Source: Bryobacterales bacterium
GTDB lineage: Bacteria; Acidobacteriota; Terriglobia; Bryobacterales; Bryobacteraceae
Direction: 5' to 3'
Assembly (NCBI GenBank): GCA_003152325.1
Contig: PLZX01000336.1
Coordinates: 58,159 to 90,291, forward strand
DNA: 32,133 nt
Shown: in pieces, positions 1 through 9,324 of the stretch
Layout: each line of letters starts with the position of its first letter
How positions within the stretch are numbered: position 1 is the stretch's first letter
The notes under the pieces: generated by a model
Database searches by the model: none
What the model was told of the DNA's origin: nothing
What the model saw: the letters and a program-made list of their open reading frames with translations, nothing else
Translations under genes and position numbers: made by a program

Positions 1-2
1 TC

Positions 3-101
3 GGCAGACCGGTCGAGTCGAAGATCGAGGGTGCGCGCGTGGAATCGTTGCCGCTAGTCGGTGGCCTGCATCACCGGTACGTTTGGAAAACCGCCGCCTG
101 A
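3..101 (+). CDS. 3' end of a CDS truncated by the window start (C-terminus ...GRPVESKIEGARVESLPLVGGLHHRYVWKTAA*), possibly a transposase/integrase tail
   Basis: Open frame from nt 3 to TGA at 99-101. The protein-like tail ending in GGLHHRYVWKTAA is loosely reminiscent of transposase C-termini. Not in the ORF track because it has no start codon. Confidence 0.25.
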   Translation, partial: GRPVESKIEGARVESLPLVGGLHHRYVWKTAA

Positions 102-402
102 ACTGTCCGAGAGCTGGCGGACGCTCGCGGGGACAGGCTATCCGTGTGTCCCGACCCATCGTCTTGCCGTCGCGGTGGTCCATTTTCGACGCGCTTCGAG
201 GGATATCGCTGCCGAATCAAATCTCTCAGCGAGTTCCGAGGAGACCCGCATGGTGAGCCCGAGGCAGCGCGATTTACCGCAAAAAACAGTCCGGACGGAC
301 TTTTGGCGAGGGACAGCTATTCACCGTGAAAGAACTTCGGACGGATTCTTGGCGACGAACAGAGGGACAGGGCCCCGAAAAACGTCAACCGCGGCCTGGT
401 CG

Positions 403-2262
403 CTAATCCAGCACACATTCGACCCGCGTGCCGTCCTTGGAGAGGCTTGTGCGCACCGTCCTGGACTTACTTCCAGACTTGACTGCGATCTCGTAGTCGC
501 CCAGGAAGCCGCGGGCCGCGAAAGTGCCCTGCGCGCCGGTCTTCCCGCCCGCATTCGTCCACCACTGTTTGAAGACGAGGTTCTTGTAGACCTCGCCGTT
601 TGGCTTGAGGGACCAGTCGCGCCGCATCATCGCGCCCCTCGGCCTCCAGTGCGCACCCTCCCAGAAGCCCCACATCACGAACGCCTTCACCGAGGGCTGA
701 CTGAAGGTGGCAGTCAGGAAGTCGCGAGTGTAATCGGCCTGCGTGGCTTCGTCGGATGTGTCGATATCGAACTCGGTGATCTCCAGTTCGCGGCCGAATG
801 CCGCGAAACGGTCGATCCGCTTCATCAGTTCGTCCATCGGGGTGACCCGCGCCGGGAAGTGGCTTTGCAGTCCGATTCCTTCAATCGGCGCGCCCTGGTC
901 GATCAGATATTGAACGGTCGCAGCGTAGTCGTCTTGGTGTGCCTTGTCCTCGCCTTCCAGGATATTGAAGTCATTGATGTAAAGTCTGGCGTTCGGATCG
1001 CCCATTCGCGCCGCCTGGAACCAGTCCACCATGGCGTGCCGGCCCAAGATGTCCATGAAGTCGTGATTAGTGAAGGTCTCGTTGATGACGTCCCAGTCCA
1101 CGAAGCGCCCGCGCAGTCCGGTGGTGGTCTCGTTGATGTGATCGAGGATGACCTTCGCGAGCGCAGTGGAGTCCTCCCTGGCGTCCTGCGCGGCCTTCAC
1201 GTTGGTGTTGTTCCAGGAGGGCCACACCAGGTTATGGCCGCGAACCTGCAATCCGTTCTCGCGCAACCAGTCTAGGGTCGCCAGCGTGGCCGGGCGGGAC
1301 GCCACGTTCGCCCACTGGGGCCACTTGTTTTCGTTCTCCATCACCGCGAAATTGAAGAGCTGCGTGATTTCCTGTTTGTATCGTGCCAGGTCCTCCACGT
1401 TCATACGCCCACTGGAAAACGCGGCGCCGCTGACTGCCGTGCCGAATAGGAACGCATGCTTGCGCATCCGGACCGCGACTTCGGCCCCACGGACCGGCTT
1501 GCCGGCCTTGTCTTTCACGACCACCAGGAGATCGCCCTTCCGAGTTTTCTCGATGCGATCTTCGGCGGCTTTTCGCCAAGCGGCGCCCGGCTCGCTGCCG
1601 GCGTATCCGAGTTTGGTGAATGGCAGTTCGGCCACTTTCTTGCTGGTCCCATAGTTCAGCAGCTCGATGCCGCCAATTTCCACGGTCTGCTCGCGCAATC
1701 CCAGCGTGAAGAAGACGTCGGCTTCTCCCTTGTTGTAGGCCCGCGTCAGAGCGAACGGGAATTGAACCTTCTTCCATGCCGTCCCAGCCAGGGCGGGTGC
1801 GTTCAGCGCCGGCTGGCTGAACATTCCTCTTCCTCCTCTTCCCGGTGCTCCCGGCGCACCGGCTCTCCCCGCCGCTCCTGCGGGCGGCGCACCTGGCGCT
1901 CCTGCCGCTCCGGGCGCGGTGCGGAATCCGGCATCAATCGTCGCGTCGCCCGCCGCGCCGGAACGCATCCAAAACGAAACCAGCAGGACATCGCCGCTGG
2001 CCATGGCGGCGTCGACGGGAGTGGTGATCTGCACGTCGGCAGGACGCTGCGGCTTCTTGGTCACTTCAATGCGCAACGCTTTCGCGAACGGCTGGCCAGT
2101 GACGGTGGCCGTGGACATCTTCGCGAATTCGCCGGCGCTACTGCTCAGATGGAACGTGGAGACGGAGTCCACCGGCAGAAGGGACGTGGCGTCGGCTCCG
2201 TATGCGGTGCAGGCCAACGCCGTCAACGCTGCGCTCATTGCGATCGTATATACACGGCTCAT
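403..2262 (-). CDS. GH10 endo-1,4-beta-xylanase, secreted, with N-terminal carbohydrate-binding-like domain and Gly/Ala/Pro-rich insert
   Basis: Signal peptide; GH10 motifs such as RGHNLVWPSWNN, FVDWDVINETF (acid/base Glu) and LEITEFDIDT (nucleophile Glu). Confidence 0.93.
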   Translation of the reverse strand: MSRVYTIAMSAALTALACTAYGADATSLLPVDSVSTFHLSSSAGEFAKMSTATVTGQPFAKALRIEVTKKPQRPADVQITTPVDAAMASGDVLLVSFWMRSGAAGDATIDAGFRTAPGAAGAPGAPPAGAAGRAGAPGAPGRGGRGMFSQPALNAPALAGTAWKKVQFPFALTRAYNKGEADVFFTLGLREQTVEIGGIELLNYGTSKKVAELPFTKLGYAGSEPGAAWRKAAEDRIEKTRKGDLLVVVKDKAGKPVRGAEVAVRMRKHAFLFGTAVSGAAFSSGRMNVEDLARYKQEITQLFNFAVMENENKWPQWANVASRPATLATLDWLRENGLQVRGHNLVWPSWNNTNVKAAQDAREDSTALAKVILDHINETTTGLRGRFVDWDVINETFTNHDFMDILGRHAMVDWFQAARMGDPNARLYINDFNILEGEDKAHQDDYAATVQYLIDQGAPIEGIGLQSHFPARVTPMDELMKRIDRFAAFGRELEITEFDIDTSDEATQADYTRDFLTATFSQPSVKAFVMWGFWEGAHWRPRGAMMRRDWSLKPNGEVYKNLVFKQWWTNAGGKTGAQGTFAARGFLGDYEIAVKSGSKSRTVRTSLSKDGTRVECVLD

Positions 2263-2305
2263 GATTGTCCTTCACCCCTTGGGCCGCTGCTTCCGGCGGC
2301 CAAAC

Positions 2306-2330
2306 GGCGGAGCCTCCGTGAGGCTCCGCC
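2306..2330 (-). terminator. Strong hairpin between GH3 and GH10 (terminator or processing/attenuation element)
   Basis: GGCGGAGCCTC-CGT-GAGGCTCCGCC: perfect 11-bp stem with 3-nt loop, just downstream of the GH3 stop (2335). Only a weak U-rich stretch follows on the minus strand. Confidence 0.55.
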
Positions 2331-2334
2331 TTGG

Positions 2335-5115
2335 TTATCTGGGCAGTCTCTGTTCGCCCTGAATCTTCAGAGGCAGTTCGGCTCCGGCCGCGCCGGTTCC
2401 AGGCTGGCCAGCACCTAAGAACAGCTTATAGTCGCCGGCTGCCACCAGCCGGGTTCCTTCCTCATTCACCATGCTCAGATCGCGCGGATTCAGTGTGAAG
2501 CGCACGTGTTGTGTCTGGCCGGGGCGAACGCTCACGCGCTGGAAGGCGCGCAATGCCTTCAACGGAGCGCCGGGCAGTTTCGGGAACACGATGTAGGCTT
2601 GCACAACTTCGTCTCCCGCGACCGCGCCGGTATTGCGGACGTCGACATCCACCTGAAGATCGCTTCCGGCTTTGAGGGTGGCAGTGGAGAGCTTCGCGTT
2701 GTTGTAAGCGAACTTCGTGTAGCTCAGGCCGTAGCCGAACGGGTACAGCGGCTGCCCTTCGAAGTAGCGGTAGGTGCGGCCTTTCATCGAGTATTCATCG
2801 AAAGGCGGCAGGTCACTCAAGCTCTTGTAGAAGGTGACGGGCAGGCGTCCGCCGGGGTTGTTGGCGCCGGCTAGGGTCTCGGCAATGGCGGTGCCGCCTT
2901 CCTCACCGGGGTACCAGGCTTCAAGAATGGCATTGGCATTCTGATTGGCCCAATTGACGCTCAAGGCGCTGCCGTTCATCAGCACGACCACCAGGGGTTT
3001 TCCAGCGGTCTTCACGGCCTCGAGGAGCGCCTGCTCATCCTTGGGGAGGTCAATGGCAGTGCGGTCTCCGCCGAGGAAGCCTTCCGGCAGTGTGCGGCCG
3101 CCCATCTCTTCGCCCTCGACTTCTCTGGTAAGACCCACGAAGGCGATAACGACATCGGCCTGCTTAGCGGCGTTCACGGCAGTATCGACATCGGTAAGCG
3201 CCGACTGCCACCCGAGCGTCGGGGCCGAGGGGCCGAAGCCTCCGCGGCCACCACCCGCGCCACCACGGCCGCCGGCCGGCGGGGCCGCCGGTGCGCTGCG
3301 GAAGAACTCTACTTTGAGGGCGTAATCCTTGCCTTTTTCCAGCTTCATGACCGAACTCCGCGCCGCGGAAACGGCCGGATCCGGCGGCGCGCCACGGCCG
3401 GCGGCTGCGCGCTCGACCCAGTCGTCGATCACCAGTTTTCCGTCGATCCACACGCGGACGGCGCCCGCACCGTTGATCGAAAGGTTGTAGCTGTTGGACT
3501 CGACGGGCTTTAGGAAACCGGTCCAGCGAGCGGAGAAATCGCCGGTGCCGACACCATCGGGCAAGCGGCCACCTCCAAACGGACCGCCGCCTCCGCCCGG
3601 GCCTGCGGGCCCGATCTGGGTCTCGACGCGCGTCGCGGCCGGGGAACCGGAAAGATCCTTGCTATTGAAATAGACGGCCGCTACGCCAGGCTTGCCATCT
3701 TCGGTGTGGAGCGCCGCCGACGAAATCGTGATCGGGTTGCGCAGGAACTTCGATCCGGGTGTGTAGGTGACTTCGGCGGACGGGAACTGCTTGCGAATGC
3801 CGTCCACGGGCGTCACGTAGTGCGACGAAGTACCGTTATAGTTGCCCTCCAGGGCCGGAATGGAATCGGCCAGAGGACCCACGATGGCGATTTTCTTGAC
3901 GGTGGATTTGAGCGGCAGGAAGCCGTCGTTTTTCAGCAGAACCATCGCCTCGCGCGCCGCCTTGCGCGCCAGTTCGCGATTGGCGGCGCTGTCGTTTTCC
4001 GAGAACGGTATCTGCGCATACTTGACCATTGCGGGCGGGTCGAACATGCCCAGTTGGAAGCGCGCCTTGAACAAGCGCTTGAGGTTGAGGTCGAACTCTT
4101 TCTGGCTGATCAACCCCGTCTGGATAGCTGTAGCGTAGGCTTGCGTGTCGGCGCCGCAATCGAGGTCGGTCCCGCGTTTGAGCGAAATGGCCGCCGAATC
4201 CGGAAGCGCGGGCACGAACTTGTGATTGCGGTTGATGTCGCCGATGGCGCCGCAATCCGAAACCACATAGCCGCTGAAATTCCAAGCGCCGCGCAGCGTG
4301 TCTTCCAACAGGAACTTGTTGGCGCAGGCGGGCTCGCCGTTGATGCTGTTGTAGGCGCACATCACCGACTGCGCCTTGCCTTCCACGACGGCTTGGCGGA
4401 AAGCCGGCAGATAGGTGTCTTCGATGTCGTGGAGGGAAATCTTCACGTCGATGGCGTGCCGCGCGGGTTCGGGGCCGCTGTGCACGGCGTAGTGCTTGGG
4501 CGTGGAAATGGTCTTGAAGTACTTCGGATCGTCACCCTGCATGCCGCGAACGAAAGCCGTGCCGAGGCGCCCGGTGAGGAAGGGATCCTCCCCGTAGGTT
4601 TCATGGCCGCGGCCCCAGCGCGGGTCGCGGAAGATGTTGATATTGGGCGACCAGAAATCGAGGCCGGCCGGCCCCGGCCGCACACCCATGCCGGCGCCGG
4701 GCAGGGTGGCCCCGGCGGCGGGCGCAGCCACCTGCTTGCGCTCGTACTCGTGGAACTTGGCCCGCGCTTCGGTGCTGATGACAGTCGCCATGCGGAAGAT
4801 CAGGGGCTCGTCGAAGGTGGCGCCTAGGCCGATGGCTTGCGGAAACACCGTCGCAATACCTTGATTGGCGACGCCATGGAGCGCTTCGCTCCACCAGTTG
4901 TAGGCGGGAATCTGAAGACGCGGTATGGCAGCAGAAGTGCTACTGAACTGCGTAGCCTTCTCCTCGTTGGTCATTCGCGAAAGGAGGTCGTCCACTCGCT
5001 GGTCGGTCAGCAGCGCTGGATTCAAGTACGGCGGCCGTTCACCCGGTGGCGTCTGCTGGCCCACGACGGGTCCGATCGAAACAACCAGGAAGACTAGAGT
5101 GAGTTTTCGAGACAT
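2335..5115 (-). CDS. GH3 beta-glucosidase/beta-xylosidase with PA14 insertion and Gly-rich loops
   Basis: NWWSEALHGVA, FWSPNINIFRDPRWGRGHETYGEDPF, YVVSDCGAI and a fibronectin-III-like C-terminus. The annotated ORF starts at 5244, but the ATG at 5113-5115 begins a convincing signal peptide (MSRKLTLVFLVVSIGPVVGQQ). Confidence 0.93.
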   Translation of the reverse strand: MSRKLTLVFLVVSIGPVVGQQTPPGERPPYLNPALLTDQRVDDLLSRMTNEEKATQFSSTSAAIPRLQIPAYNWWSEALHGVANQGIATVFPQAIGLGATFDEPLIFRMATVISTEARAKFHEYERKQVAAPAAGATLPGAGMGVRPGPAGLDFWSPNINIFRDPRWGRGHETYGEDPFLTGRLGTAFVRGMQGDDPKYFKTISTPKHYAVHSGPEPARHAIDVKISLHDIEDTYLPAFRQAVVEGKAQSVMCAYNSINGEPACANKFLLEDTLRGAWNFSGYVVSDCGAIGDINRNHKFVPALPDSAAISLKRGTDLDCGADTQAYATAIQTGLISQKEFDLNLKRLFKARFQLGMFDPPAMVKYAQIPFSENDSAANRELARKAAREAMVLLKNDGFLPLKSTVKKIAIVGPLADSIPALEGNYNGTSSHYVTPVDGIRKQFPSAEVTYTPGSKFLRNPITISSAALHTEDGKPGVAAVYFNSKDLSGSPAATRVETQIGPAGPGGGGGPFGGGRLPDGVGTGDFSARWTGFLKPVESNSYNLSINGAGAVRVWIDGKLVIDDWVERAAAGRGAPPDPAVSAARSSVMKLEKGKDYALKVEFFRSAPAAPPAGGRGGAGGGRGGFGPSAPTLGWQSALTDVDTAVNAAKQADVVIAFVGLTREVEGEEMGGRTLPEGFLGGDRTAIDLPKDEQALLEAVKTAGKPLVVVLMNGSALSVNWANQNANAILEAWYPGEEGGTAIAETLAGANNPGGRLPVTFYKSLSDLPPFDEYSMKGRTYRYFEGQPLYPFGYGLSYTKFAYNNAKLSTATLKAGSDLQVDVDVRNTGAVAGDEVVQAYIVFPKLPGAPLKALRAFQRVSVRPGQTQHVRFTLNPRDLSMVNEEGTRLVAAGDYKLFLGAGQPGTGAAGAELPLKIQGEQRLPR

Positions 5116-5164
5116 GGGTTTTAGCGATGTAGCCTTTCGTCGACAATACTTGATATAGACATCA

Positions 5165-5284
5165 TGGTAGTGCCCAAGTCTGCCATGGTCTAGGTCTGTA
5201 CCGTATGCAGTGTTTAAGCCCCGCAGAATCTGTGTATTGAACATCGCTCCTGGATTCGTTCTAACGGTTAGGCTTGACCGTTAG
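5165..5284 (-). promoter_or_regulatory. Conserved operator plus leader module upstream of GH3 (operator 5261-5284 on minus)
   Basis: Minus strand CTAAC-GGTCAAGC-CTAACCGTTAG, then ATCCAG, CAGATTC, ATACGGTACAGACCTA and AGACTTGGGCAC. Same element order as upstream of GH51 and the TonB receptor. Confidence 0.6.
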
Positions 5285-5287
5285 AAC
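5258..5287. promoter_or_regulatory. Inverted repeat in the GH3/GH43 divergent promoter region
   Basis: GTTCTAACGGT-TAGGCTTG-ACCGTTAGAAC: perfect 11-bp arms with 8-nt spacer. Contains palindrome CTAACGGTTAG at 5261-5271. Confidence 0.7.
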
Positions 5288-5393
5288 CCCCTTCACCATG
5301 CGCGCCAGAGAAAAATCAGACCTATTTTTGCCGCAACTCGCGTACACTAAGACTCCAACCTCCCCAAATAAGGAGATCCCGAAGTACAGTTCT

Positions 5394-6896
5394 ATGCGCA
5401 CCGCTCTTCTAGCGACAGTTCTTGCCTTGGCCTCGATTGCCCTTGCGCTCGACGGCCAAATCGGGATCCACGATCCCTCCACCATCGTAATGTGCGACGG
5501 CAAGTTCTACACCTACGGCACCGGTGGTGGTTCTTTGGTCTCCGATGATGGCTGGACTTGGCGCAACGGCACCCGGCCCTCTCGCGCCGGAATGGCTCCC
5601 GACGTTATTCATCTTGGCAACCGCTACTACATGTATATCGCTCGGAACATCGGAGCGCAGCCCAAGGCCGAGATCAACATGATCTACAGCAATACCTTAG
5701 ACCCGAGTTCGCCGGACTACAAGTGGGAAGAAGGAGGCGTGGTCGCCTCATCCGACGGCGTCGAGGACTGCAATGCCATCGATCCGGGCGTCTTTCTGGA
5801 TCCCACCGACGGCAGGATGTGGCTAGTCTATGGCTCTTACTTCGGCTACATTCGGATGGTCGAGCTGGATCCCAAAACGGGCAAACGCCTCGATCCCAAC
5901 GACCACCCGCGTGACCTCGCCATCAATTGCGAAGCCTCCGACATGATCTATCACGATGGCTGGTATTACCTGCTGGCCACGCACGGCAGTTGCTGCCGCG
6001 GCGCCGACTCCGGATACAACATCCGCGTCGGACGGGCGAAGAAGGTGACCGGTCCCTTCCTCGATGTCGAGGGCACCGATATGATCCGCGGCGGCGGCAA
6101 GCTATTGATCGGCTCCGGCGGCCGGGTTGTGGGCGCCGGCCACTTCGGCCTCCTCGACTTGGGCGAGGGAGTTCAGAAGCTCTCCATGCACTGGGAGGCC
6201 GACCTGGACAGGGGCGGCGCCAGCGTGCTCGATATCCGCCCGCTGCTGTGGAAAGACGGCTGGCCCGCCGCGGGCGAGAACGCAAAGGAAGGCACGTACG
6301 AGATCGAATCCGTCCGTACCGGTACGGCGTTGGAGCTCAACGTCGAGGGAATGCCGGTCGGCGGTCCCCGCGGCAGAGGAGGCAGGGGAGGTGCGGGAGC
6401 GGGACCTGGCGGCGGTGTTCGAGGTGCGGTGGCGCCCGGCGGTGATGGGGCCGGACGAGGGATGTTCGGCGGCACCGGCGGCGTGATTCCGCCGCAGGAT
6501 GTGGCGCAGGTGTCGGCGAACTGGCCGGCGGGCAACATCGACTTGCGGATGGCCAACTACTTGTGCCAGGCTCAGCAGAAATGGGCGATTACGCCGGTCG
6601 CGAATGCCGGCGGCTACCCAGGTTCGCCGTATTTCAAGATCACCATCGCGGGCACGGATCGCGCGCTGGCCGCTATCGAAGACGCGGAACTGGTCGTTCT
6701 GCCCGCGTTCACCGGTGGGCCCGCACAGTTGTGGCGTTTCGACCAGCTTGCCGACGGCACGTGGCGCATCATGCCGAAGTTGGTCCCCAATTCCAAGGAA
6801 CCGTTGGCTCTTTCGGCCGTAGGCAGCAGTTTCGCTACACTGGCCAAATTCGATCCCAAGAGTGAGAAACAGCGCTGGCATCTCAAGACGCCGTGA
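5394..6896 (+). CDS. GH43 family glycosidase (arabinanase-like), secreted, with Gly/Arg-rich insert and C-terminal accessory domain
   Basis: HDPSTIVMCDGKFYTYGTG, CNAIDPGVFLDPTDGRMWLVYGSYFGYI. Signal peptide begins at ATG 5394 (MRTALLATVLALASIALA), not at 5274. Confidence 0.9.
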   Translation: MRTALLATVLALASIALALDGQIGIHDPSTIVMCDGKFYTYGTGGGSLVSDDGWTWRNGTRPSRAGMAPDVIHLGNRYYMYIARNIGAQPKAEINMIYSNTLDPSSPDYKWEEGGVVASSDGVEDCNAIDPGVFLDPTDGRMWLVYGSYFGYIRMVELDPKTGKRLDPNDHPRDLAINCEASDMIYHDGWYYLLATHGSCCRGADSGYNIRVGRAKKVTGPFLDVEGTDMIRGGGKLLIGSGGRVVGAGHFGLLDLGEGVQKLSMHWEADLDRGGASVLDIRPLLWKDGWPAAGENAKEGTYEIESVRTGTALELNVEGMPVGGPRGRGGRGGAGAGPGGGVRGAVAPGGDGAGRGMFGGTGGVIPPQDVAQVSANWPAGNIDLRMANYLCQAQQKWAITPVANAGGYPGSPYFKITIAGTDRALAAIEDAELVVLPAFTGGPAQLWRFDQLADGTWRIMPKLVPNSKEPLALSAVGSSFATLAKFDPKSEKQRWHLKTP

Positions 6897-6944
6897 TGCC
6901 ATCGAAAATGATCCACAGGCGAAAAGCAACGTGAAGGTTCTTCC

Positions 6945-7640
6945 ATGAATTTCCGTGGACGCTATATACCGGCACTCGCCGTTCTGCTCGGTTCCGCGGC
7001 TCTGGCGATAGTCGCCGCGTCCGGCGCCGGCGCCCAGACTGCTCCCGTCACTCTGACGAGTCCTGCCACGCGGGAGACAGCGCCCGGCGCCGACGGCTTC
7101 ATCCCGCGCTGGCTGCTGCTGGAGCCGATCGGCGTCAACGGTCTGACCGACAGCGTCGTCCAGGCGGCCGTCAAGAAGGAATATTTTCCTAATCAGTTCA
7201 CCGTCGTTCCGCACGACAGCGACAAGGTGACCGTCGGCGATGCGCAACTCACCTGGCACGCCGTGGACACGACGAACTACAACGTCAACCTCTATCATTT
7301 CGCCCACGCGCTGGGCAAACCGACATCCAATGTTCTATTCTGGGCCGTAACGATCGTCAACTGCCCACAGGAGATGCGCGGCGTGCGCCTGGCTATCGGG
7401 TCGAACGCGGCCTCGGTCTGGTGGGTCAACGGGCAGGAGGTCATCGGCATTTACGGCGATCGGCAGACCGTCATCGACGATGGCGTCTCGAAACGGCTCA
7501 CGCTCAAGAAGGGCGCGAACGTGGTGCACGCGGCGGTCGTCAACGGGGGCGGGGCGACGGACTTTTGCGCCCGATTTCTCGATGCGGAGGATAAGCCGCT
7601 CAGGGCGTTCACCGTGACCTTGACCGACGAACGCAGGTGA
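6945..7640 (+). CDS. Secreted stand-alone beta-sandwich protein resembling accessory domains of acetylxylan esterases; no catalytic domain visible
   Basis: Signal peptide; FIPRWLLLEPIGVNGLTDSVVQAAVKKEYFP...NVLFWAVTIVNCP...VWWVNGQEVIGIYGDRQTVIDDGVSKRLTLKKGANVV, a pattern typical of galactose-binding-like jelly rolls. Confidence 0.6.
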   Translation: MNFRGRYIPALAVLLGSAALAIVAASGAGAQTAPVTLTSPATRETAPGADGFIPRWLLLEPIGVNGLTDSVVQAAVKKEYFPNQFTVVPHDSDKVTVGDAQLTWHAVDTTNYNVNLYHFAHALGKPTSNVLFWAVTIVNCPQEMRGVRLAIGSNAASVWWVNGQEVIGIYGDRQTVIDDGVSKRLTLKKGANVVHAAVVNGGGATDFCARFLDAEDKPLRAFTVTLTDERR

Positions 7641-7665
7641 GTTTGCCTAAGATCGGATATGGCCC

Positions 7666-9324
7666 ATGGAGGTCCCGTTGTCTAGAGTTCGCACCCGCAT
7701 CGCCTTCAGGATTCTGACGGCCTGCCTCGCCGCCGGAACCGCCGCCACGCTTTGGCCCCAGGCAGCGCCGAAGCCGGCAGCGCCCGTTGTGGGCAAATCG
7801 GCGCGCTACTGCAATCCACTCCCCATCGAAGCGTCTTCCCGCGACGGCTCTCCGCAGGGTATCGGCCTTGGTGACGTCACCGTGGTGCGCGAGGCGAATA
7901 GATACTACTTGTTCGCCACCGGCGGCGGCGCCTGGGTTTCCCCGGACCTGGTGGACTGGAAGTACCAGGCGGTGGAAGTACGCGGCAGTCGCGTCCCCGT
8001 GGCGCCGCACGTAGTCAAGTACCAAGGTGCCTTCTACCTGGCGGGCAACAGCTCCCCGCTGTACAAGGCTGCGGATGTCCTCGGCCCCTACGAACTGGCC
8101 GGCCCCTGGAAGGACGAGAAGGGCCAGCCGTGGAAGGGCGTAACGAACGGCACGGCCTGGCAGAGTGGATTCGATGTCGACATTTTTGTCGACGACGATG
8201 GCAAGCCGTATCTGTACTTCCCCGGCAGATCGACGGAGGGAATCTATGTAGTGCCGCTGGACCCCGCCGACTTGAGCCGGTTCGCGAGCGCCCCCAAGCA
8301 TCTCTTCGGCTTCCAGAGCGCGCACAGCTGGGAGCGATGGGGTGAGTCGAACGAATACACCAACGTGGCATGGATCGAAGGCCCCTGGATGTTCAAGCAG
8401 AGCGGCATCTATTACCTGGAATACAGCGGGTCGGGCACGCAATGGCTGTCCTACGCCACCGGAGTGTACACCGCCCGCAGCCCGTTGGGACCGTTCACTT
8501 ACGCGCCCGGAAATCCTCTGCTGCGGAAAACGACCGGCATCGTGACGGGACCCGGTCATGGCTGTGCCGTGCAAGGTCCCAACGGCAACTGGTGGCAGTT
8601 CTACACCATCGTGATGTCGAATCCTCCGGGCGGGCGACGGCTGGGCATGGATCCCATCGGCTTCGACGCGAACGGCAACTTGTCCGTCCGTGTCAGCGAG
8701 ACGCCACAGTGGGCTCCTGGTGTGGTGGCCAATCCGGCGCGGGCCGGGGATTCCGGGTCCATTCCTCTGACGATCAACAAACTGCGCGCCATGAATCAGC
8801 GCGGCAAGTTCTCCAGCCAGCGTCCCGGCCACGACGCCGCTTACGCGCTGGACAACTCGAACGGAACGTGGTGGGAACCTGCGGAGGATGATGCCCAGCC
8901 GTCGCTAACCGTCGACCTGGGGTCCATCACCGAGTTCGAGAGCGAGCAATTGTTCACGGTGGATTCCAGCCGCATCGAATTCATCGCCGGCCGAGGCGGC
9001 TTCGGTGGCGCGGGCGGACGTGGCACAGGCCAGCAACCCGCGGCGCAGCAGCCCGCCACCCAGCGCGCGGGAGCCACGGCGTTCCGCTACAAGATCGAGA
9101 CCTCGCGCGACGGCCAGGCTTTCTCGACGATTCTCGATAAGACGGGCAACACCGTCACGAAGTACACGGAGTTTGACGAGCTGACTCCGACCTCGTGCCG
9201 GTACGTGCGGCTGACCATCACCGACTGGCCGCACATCGGCACTACCCCTCTGGGAATCACCGACTTCACGGTCTTCGGAAAGTCAGTAGAGGCCGAAAAA
9301 CCTAAGGTTGGTTCAGGAAGATGA
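7666..9324 (+). CDS. GH43 family glycosidase with C-terminal F5/8 type C (discoidin)-like domain
   Basis: GLGDVTVVREANRYYLFATGG, WIEGPWMFKQSGIYYLEYSGSGT, GPGHGCAVQGPNGNWWQFY; C-terminal ALDNSNGTWWEP...RYVRLTITDWP discoidin-like pattern. Confidence 0.9.
   Translation: MEVPLSRVRTRIAFRILTACLAAGTAATLWPQAAPKPAAPVVGKSARYCNPLPIEASSRDGSPQGIGLGDVTVVREANRYYLFATGGGAWVSPDLVDWKYQAVEVRGSRVPVAPHVVKYQGAFYLAGNSSPLYKAADVLGPYELAGPWKDEKGQPWKGVTNGTAWQSGFDVDIFVDDDGKPYLYFPGRSTEGIYVVPLDPADLSRFASAPKHLFGFQSAHSWERWGESNEYTNVAWIEGPWMFKQSGIYYLEYSGSGTQWLSYATGVYTARSPLGPFTYAPGNPLLRKTTGIVTGPGHGCAVQGPNGNWWQFYTIVMSNPPGGRRLGMDPIGFDANGNLSVRVSETPQWAPGVVANPARAGDSGSIPLTINKLRAMNQRGKFSSQRPGHDAAYALDNSNGTWWEPAEDDAQPSLTVDLGSITEFESEQLFTVDSSRIEFIAGRGGFGGAGGRGTGQQPAAQQPATQRAGATAFRYKIETSRDGQAFSTILDKTGNTVTKYTEFDELTPTSCRYVRLTITDWPHIGTTPLGITDFTVFGKSVEAEKPKVGSGR

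Noticed and set aside
61-1275. 404-aa plus-strand ORF
   Set aside because: Mostly antisense to the GH10 catalytic domain; low-quality Arg/Val-rich translation with no domain signal.
3706-4827. 373-aa plus-strand ORF over GH3
   Set aside because: Antisense to conserved GH3 catalytic motifs; a similar antisense frame recurs opposite the second GH3 (30830-31600, minus), showing it only mirrors conserved GH3 coding sequence.
5244-5274. Listed starts of GH3 (5244) and GH43 (5274)
   Set aside because: Both place a non-signal N-terminal extension over the operator region; internal ATGs at 5115 and 5394 start clean signal peptides.
8906-8918. Operator-like CTAACCGTCGA inside GH43-2
   Set aside because: Only one half matches the palindrome, it lacks the phased third half-site, and it lies in coding sequence.
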